Shown piece by piece: positions 30,310 through 33,567 of a stretch of DNA of 33,567 nt. How positions within the stretch are numbered: the stretch's first letter is position 1; each line of letters starts with the position of its first letter. The position numbers and the translations under genes are program-made. This DNA comes from an uncultured Clostridia bacterium (GTDB lineage: Bacteria; Bacillota; Clostridia; Oscillospirales; JAAYOS01), in NCBI GenBank assembly GCA_947630675.1, contig CANRIN010000017.1, forward strand, positions 1-33,567. The letters run 5' to 3'. The notes below the pieces were generated by a model, which saw nothing but the letters and a program-made list of their open reading frames with translations, did no database searches and was not told where the DNA came from.

Positions 30310-31281
30310 TCAGTCGAGGGCTTCGGAAACCTCTGCCTCTGTATCCGTTGCGTCTTGGAGACTGTCGCCCTTTTTGCGCTTTTTCGGCTTGTCTATCTTC
30401 GGGTCCTCGAGCACGCGCTTCGGGGGGCGGTCGAGCTCATCCGGCTTTTTTAGTATACGCTGCATCAGCTTTGCGGCGGAGGCGAAGTAGTACCCGTCGC
30501 AGACGCGCTCGTCCATGACGAAGGTGTAGTCCACATACCGCACGGTGCGGACCGACCCGTCCCGATTCAGCTCGTAGCGCTGCCTCTTTGCCCCGAAGCT
30601 CATGAACAGCGGCACGTTGCCGAAGTCGTAGACGTGGTGAAATATCGGCGGGATGCCGAGCGAGCCCATAGAGGTGATAAAGAAGGAGGTGTGGAACGGG
30701 CTGAGGTCGGTGAGCGTCTTCGGCAGGAGCCCTAAGTAATCGAGTAGGCCGAGAAACCACACCGCAAACTTCAGAAGGAAGCGCGGCATGAAGTTCAGTA
30801 TCTTCGCCGCGGAGTCGAAGCTTCCGCCGGGGGAGTTGCGGTACTCGTCGACCGCCTTCGTGACCGTGGCGTATACGTCGTCCGCGGTGAAGTCCGGCCG
30901 GAAGTGCAGCTTCAGGGCGGTGTCCGGCGAGTTGAGGGTCATTTCGCGCTTTATGACGAGCGAGACCTGTATGTCCTTTCTCGCGTACACCCTATGGCCG
31001 ACGCAGAAGCGGTTGACCGCCGGCATCGCCGCCACCGCGCGGAGGTAGCAGGTGAGAAGGACGTGCATGAGCCCGAAGCCCTTCAGCCCCTCCTCGCGCT
31101 TGCGCTTGATGTATTTTTCTATTTCGGATATTTCGAGACTGTCGCGGAAGTAGTTCTGCGCGTCCGACCGCTTCTTCATGATGAACGGAGAGACGCGCTC
31201 CATCGGGGACGTGCCGCGCAGGAGCCAGCCGTCCTTCCTGTCGCCGGGACGCCAACGGCGCTTTTTCTTTGTGTCGGGCAT
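30310..31281 (-). CDS. E2/CAT-fold acyltransferase-like protein without the catalytic His
   Basis: This 323-residue protein resembles the catalytic domain of 2-oxoacid dehydrogenase acyltransferases (CAT fold), without a lipoyl or E3-binding domain. ERVSPFIMKKRSDAQNYF opens the domain; LLTCYLRAVAAMPAVNRF and the trimer-core stretch TSFFITSMGSLGIPPIFHHVYDFGNVPLFMSFG are family-like. The C-terminal active-site motif, normally DHR(V/I)xDG, reads MDERVCDGYYFA, so Glu replaces the catalytic His. The tail is Lys-rich then acidic. No E1 or E3 gene is nearby. ATG at 31281 follows AAGGAG at 8 bases; the GTG at 31290 is too close. Probably a non-catalytic or altered-function member. Confidence 0.82.
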   Translation of the reverse strand: MPDTKKKRRWRPGDRKDGWLLRGTSPMERVSPFIMKKRSDAQNYFRDSLEISEIEKYIKRKREEGLKGFGLMHVLLTCYLRAVAAMPAVNRFCVGHRVYARKDIQVSLVIKREMTLNSPDTALKLHFRPDFTADDVYATVTKAVDEYRNSPGGSFDSAAKILNFMPRFLLKFAVWFLGLLDYLGLLPKTLTDLSPFHTSFFITSMGSLGIPPIFHHVYDFGNVPLFMSFGAKRQRYELNRDGSVRTVRYVDYTFVMDERVCDGYYFASAAKLMQRILKKPDELDRPPKRVLEDPKIDKPKKRKKGDSLQDATDTEAEVSEALD

Positions 31282-31345
31282 CGGTTCCACTCCTTTTTTC
31301 TGTATAAAATTGTAAATTCTTATATGTTTGTATCTTTATATAATA

Positions 31346-31374
31346 ATTTTATCAGATATAAACGGAAAATGCAA
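31346..31374 (-). promoter_or_regulatory. Promoter of the acyltransferase-like gene
   Basis: Minus strand TTGCAT (31369-31374), 17-base spacer, TAAAAT (31346-31351), in a strongly AT-rich stretch of about 80 bases (31300-31380) unlike the surrounding DNA. Other TATA-like boxes nearby make the exact site uncertain. Confidence 0.55.
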
Positions 31375-31406
31375 TGCCCGAAACCTTAAATTTGCGTAAA
31401 AAGTCG

Positions 31407-31443
31407 AAAAACCCGTCCGCGCGTCGACCCGTCCAACGCGGAC
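31407..31443 (-). terminator. Terminator of the second Ig-like gene
   Basis: On the minus strand GTCCGCG (31437-31443) pairs with CGCGGAC (31415-31421), followed by GGGTTTTTC. It lies 15 bases after the stop at 31458. Confidence 0.7.
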
Positions 31444-31457
31444 ACCGCCCGAAAGAT

Positions 31458-32507
31458 TCAGCTTTCGTCCTCGAAGCGGAACGCGAAGGTCAGCTCGTGG
31501 CGCTTTCCCGTGCCGTCGAGGTTCTCGACAAAGGTTAGCCGCACGCGGTACCTGTGCTGTGTATCCGGCAGACGCAGAGAGATCTGCTCGGTCTCGTATG
31601 TGCCGTTTGTGGCGTTCCAGCCTCGGGGATTATACCTGTACTCCGGCTTTTCCAGAAGCGGCGGATACTCGTCGTCCAGATGATATATGGCGTCCTTTCC
31701 GTCGGACGTGTCCGGCACCGGAACCCACTCGCCGTCCTCGAACATCTCTACGGTGTTGCAGGCGTTGTCGCAGTAGAGCGGCGTGCCGTCGTTGGAGCGG
31801 ATGGCAAGGGTCATCATGCCGCCGTAATATCCGTGGGATGCGCCGTCATCGACCTCCTCGGACAGGTACATGAACCAGCCGATGAGGTCATACGGCTTAT
31901 CCGTCGGCTCCGGGACGGTGAACTCGAAGACCGTGTGGTATAGCTCGTCCCCCGTGGTATATTCGTCCTCTTTTGTGCGGTAGTTGAGGGTGACGCGGTA
32001 CCTTGCGGGCTCGTACAGGCGGAGGCTCGTGCCGATGCTGCGGGGCGTCTCCGTCGGTCCGTCGGTGGAGCGGAAGGGAGGAAGTCCGCCGAGCATCACA
32101 ATGGCGTACTCCAGCCCCATATCGCCGGCAGGCGTCCACTCGCCGTTCTCCCATCGCTCGACCGTGCCGAAAGGAATGTTCTTTGTCTCTTCGTAGTATT
32201 TGCCGCCGTAGTTGACGCCGGTGAGCGCTATCGCACGGTCTGTCGTAAATATGAGAGTCGGGGTGCGCGGCTCCCAGTTCGTCTGACCTATCCCCAGCAC
32301 CGTGAGCCCGCCGCCGTCCTCGCAGCTGTCCACCGGGATATAGCCGTCCTTCAGGACGTACTGCCAACTCTCCTTTGTGAGCGTGTACTCCTCTTCGACA
32401 AATCCGAAGTCGGCATTCGGACGCGAGCGGAGCACCGCGACCTCCGCGGCGGCGAGCGACGCGAATACGGCAAGCGTGAGCAGGACTGCGAGTATTTTCT
32501 TCTTCAT
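31458..32507 (-). CDS. Exported protein with two Ig-like domains, paralogue of 14148-15167
   Basis: A 349-residue protein with an N-terminal signal (MKKKILAVLLTLAVFASLAAAE) and two repeats of the same beta pattern: VERWENGEWTPAGDMGLEY ... EPARYRVTLNYRTKEDEY ... VFEFTVP, then VEMFEDGEWVPVPDTSDGK ... HRYRVRLTFVENLDGTGKRHELTFAFRFEDE. It shares this layout and the C-terminal motif with the protein at 14148. ATG at 32507 follows GAAGGGAGCGTTTCAG; the ORF-track start 12 codons earlier lacks a site. Likely surface-exposed with a binding role; no catalytic motif. Domain family (Big_14-type Ig) is inferred. Confidence 0.8.
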   Translation of the reverse strand: MKKKILAVLLTLAVFASLAAAEVAVLRSRPNADFGFVEEEYTLTKESWQYVLKDGYIPVDSCEDGGGLTVLGIGQTNWEPRTPTLIFTTDRAIALTGVNYGGKYYEETKNIPFGTVERWENGEWTPAGDMGLEYAIVMLGGLPPFRSTDGPTETPRSIGTSLRLYEPARYRVTLNYRTKEDEYTTGDELYHTVFEFTVPEPTDKPYDLIGWFMYLSEEVDDGASHGYYGGMMTLAIRSNDGTPLYCDNACNTVEMFEDGEWVPVPDTSDGKDAIYHLDDEYPPLLEKPEYRYNPRGWNATNGTYETEQISLRLPDTQHRYRVRLTFVENLDGTGKRHELTFAFRFEDES

Positions 32508-32632
32508 CTGAAACGCTCCCTTCAACGCAGTTCCGTGTTTCATCCGTATATGTCCGCACCCGCGTATTTCGGGACAGCTTTTTCAAAAAATTTTTTGTTT
32601 TTTTCGGGAGCGTCCGCGCCGGAAGAAAAATA

Positions 32633-32661
32633 TTGAAAAATTCCCTCCGCTGTGCTATATT
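32633..32661 (+). promoter_or_regulatory. Sigma-A promoter of gltX
   Basis: TTGAAA (32633-32638), 17-base spacer, TATATT (32656-32661). The leader is about 105 bases. Confidence 0.7.
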
Positions 32662-32721
32662 TGTAGTATCCGTGAGCCGGACGGGAAAACTTACCGGAGG
32701 CGGAGTATTCGGATATTTATT

Positions 32722-32749
32722 TCCCGGGGATGACCGATATCCCACGGGA
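32722..32749 (+). other. Leader hairpin upstream of gltX
   Basis: TCCCG-GGGAT (32722-32731) pairs with ATCCC and CGGGA (32739-32749, one bulged A) around loop GACCGAT, ending 24 bases before the ATG. The leader is too short for a T-box and lacks its conserved elements. Confidence 0.5.
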
Positions 32750-32773
32750 CGATATATGCGGGAGGATGTATAA

Positions 32774-33567
32774 ATGGACTACAAAGCGCTGAGCGAGCTG
32801 CTTTTCCCGGACGTGACGAACACGCCGGAGGCGCTCGAGGAACAGTACCCGCCGCGCGACCTGCCGGAGGGCGCGGTCGTGAGCCGCATGGGGCCGAGCC
32901 CCACGGGTTTTGTCCACCTCGGAAACCTCGTGCAGGGGATAACCTCCGAGCGAATGTGCCACCAGTCGGGCGGTACGCTCTTCCTGCGCGTCGAGGACAC
33001 CGACAGCAAGCGCGAGGTGCCGGGAGCGATAGAGTCGCTTATCCGAGGCCTTGCGCACTACGGCATAAACTTCGACGAGGGCGCGACGATTGACGGCGAG
33101 AAGGGAGCTTACGGCCCCTACAAGCAGTCCCGCCGCGCGCACATATACCACGTCTACGCGAAGAAGCTCGTCTCGGAGGGCAAGGCGTACCCCTGCTTCT
33201 GCACCGAGGAGGAGCTCCAGGAGATACACGCCAGGCAGGAGGCGGCAAAGGAGAACTTCGGCTACTACGGCAAGTACGCCGTCTGGCGCGACCGTCCGAT
33301 GGAGGACATAAAGGCCGCGCTCGCCGAGGGGAAGGAATGGGTGCTCCGCTTCCGCTCGGAGGGCTCGATAGAGCACAAGATAAAGTTCACCGACCTCATC
33401 AAGGGACAGCTCGAGCTCACCGAAAACGACATCGACCACGTCCTGCTGAAGTCGGACGGGATACCGACCTATCACTTCGCCCACGCCGTCGACGACCACC
33501 TCATGCGCACCACGCACGTCGTGCGCGGGGACGAGTGGCTGCCGAGCCTGCCGCTGCACATCCAGCT
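32774..33567 (+). CDS. gltX: Glutamyl-tRNA synthetase, 5' part (cut by window edge)
   Basis: From ATG at 32774 the frame is open to the right edge (264 residues), so it is missing from the ORF track. It starts MDYKALSELLFPDVTNTPEALEEQYPPRDLP, then the class I signature VVSRMGPSPTGFVHLGNLVQGI (HIGH box as HLGN), FLRVEDTDSKREVPGAIESLI, YHVYAKKLVSEGKAYPCFCTEEEL, and DHVLLKSDGIPTYHFAHAVDDHLM with RGDEWL. It charges tRNA-Glu, and in many bacteria tRNA-Gln. The extended N-terminus of about 40 residues before the HIGH region is typical of one clostridial GltX subgroup. GGGAGGATGTATAA precedes the start. The KMSKS part lies outside the window. Confidence 0.94.
   Translation, partial: MDYKALSELLFPDVTNTPEALEEQYPPRDLPEGAVVSRMGPSPTGFVHLGNLVQGITSERMCHQSGGTLFLRVEDTDSKREVPGAIESLIRGLAHYGINFDEGATIDGEKGAYGPYKQSRRAHIYHVYAKKLVSEGKAYPCFCTEEELQEIHARQEAAKENFGYYGKYAVWRDRPMEDIKAALAEGKEWVLRFRSEGSIEHKIKFTDLIKGQLELTENDIDHVLLKSDGIPTYHFAHAVDDHLMRTTHVVRGDEWLPSLPLHIQ

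Noticed and set aside
32662-32773. T-box riboswitch before gltX
   Set aside because: Leader too short and no conserved T-box or antiterminator sequence.

Overview
The window reads as chromosomal DNA of a GC-rich, spore-forming member of the Clostridia, probably a gut Oscillospirales-type lineage. The pointers are spore maturation genes spmA/spmB, a GerS/YdcC-like lipoprotein next to alr, an AbrB/SpoVT-type regulator, the Gram-positive order acpS-nnr-lipoprotein-alr-mazF, Firmicutes-style ribosome binding sites and many lipoproteins. TTG and GTG starts are frequent, and ATA is the commonest isoleucine codon in ordinary genes despite the high GC. No phage, transposase, rRNA or CRISPR was seen. 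The lineage is an inference; no marker gene was searched.

Layout. 1-3.9 kb: a macro-domain gene cut by the left edge, a zinc MDR dehydrogenase, mtnA and a BMP-family nucleoside-type lipoprotein. 4.2-6.4 kb: a small unknown protein, spmB/spmA, and an AbrB-type regulator. 6.5-13.4 kb: secG and prfB on the minus strand, then secA-pgeF-family 5 solute-binding lipoprotein on the plus strand with overlapping starts and stops. 14.1-17.8 kb: a two-domain Ig-like surface protein, an esterase, a KPVLYLYP-type lipoprotein, tRNA-Arg(CCU) and a P-loop kinase. 18.0-23.5 kb: DUF6106-like membrane protein, acpS, bifunctional nnr, GerS-like lipoprotein, alr, then mazF (no mazE) behind its own promoter and a structured leader, and an exported coiled-coil protein. 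24.3-29.3 kb: vanZ, three small unknown genes, methyltransferase-hslO-yihY. 30.3-33.6 kb: an E2/CAT-like acyltransferase lacking the catalytic His, a second Ig-like paralogue, and the start of gltX.

The most unusual content lies in four intergenic blocks (3.9-4.1, 13.4-14.1, 23.5-24.3, 29.3-30.2 kb). They are mosaics of one repeat family: a core of about 220 nt made of consecutive hairpins, into which a 79-nt module and a four-hairpin cassette of about 120 nt are inserted. Linkers between hairpins are conserved across copies, while stem arms differ and stay self-complementary, which is the pattern of covariation. Three of the four blocks begin 0-4 nt after a stop codon and lie between convergent genes, so they would form the 3' UTR of the upstream gene. 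I do not recognise this family.

Most genes are housekeeping: protein export (secG, secA), translation (prfB, tRNA-Arg, gltX), wall precursor supply and editing (alr, pgeF), cofactor repair (nnr), redox chaperoning (hslO) and sporulation or germination (spmA, spmB, GerS-like). All calls come from reading translated sequence and DNA patterns; no database search was run.
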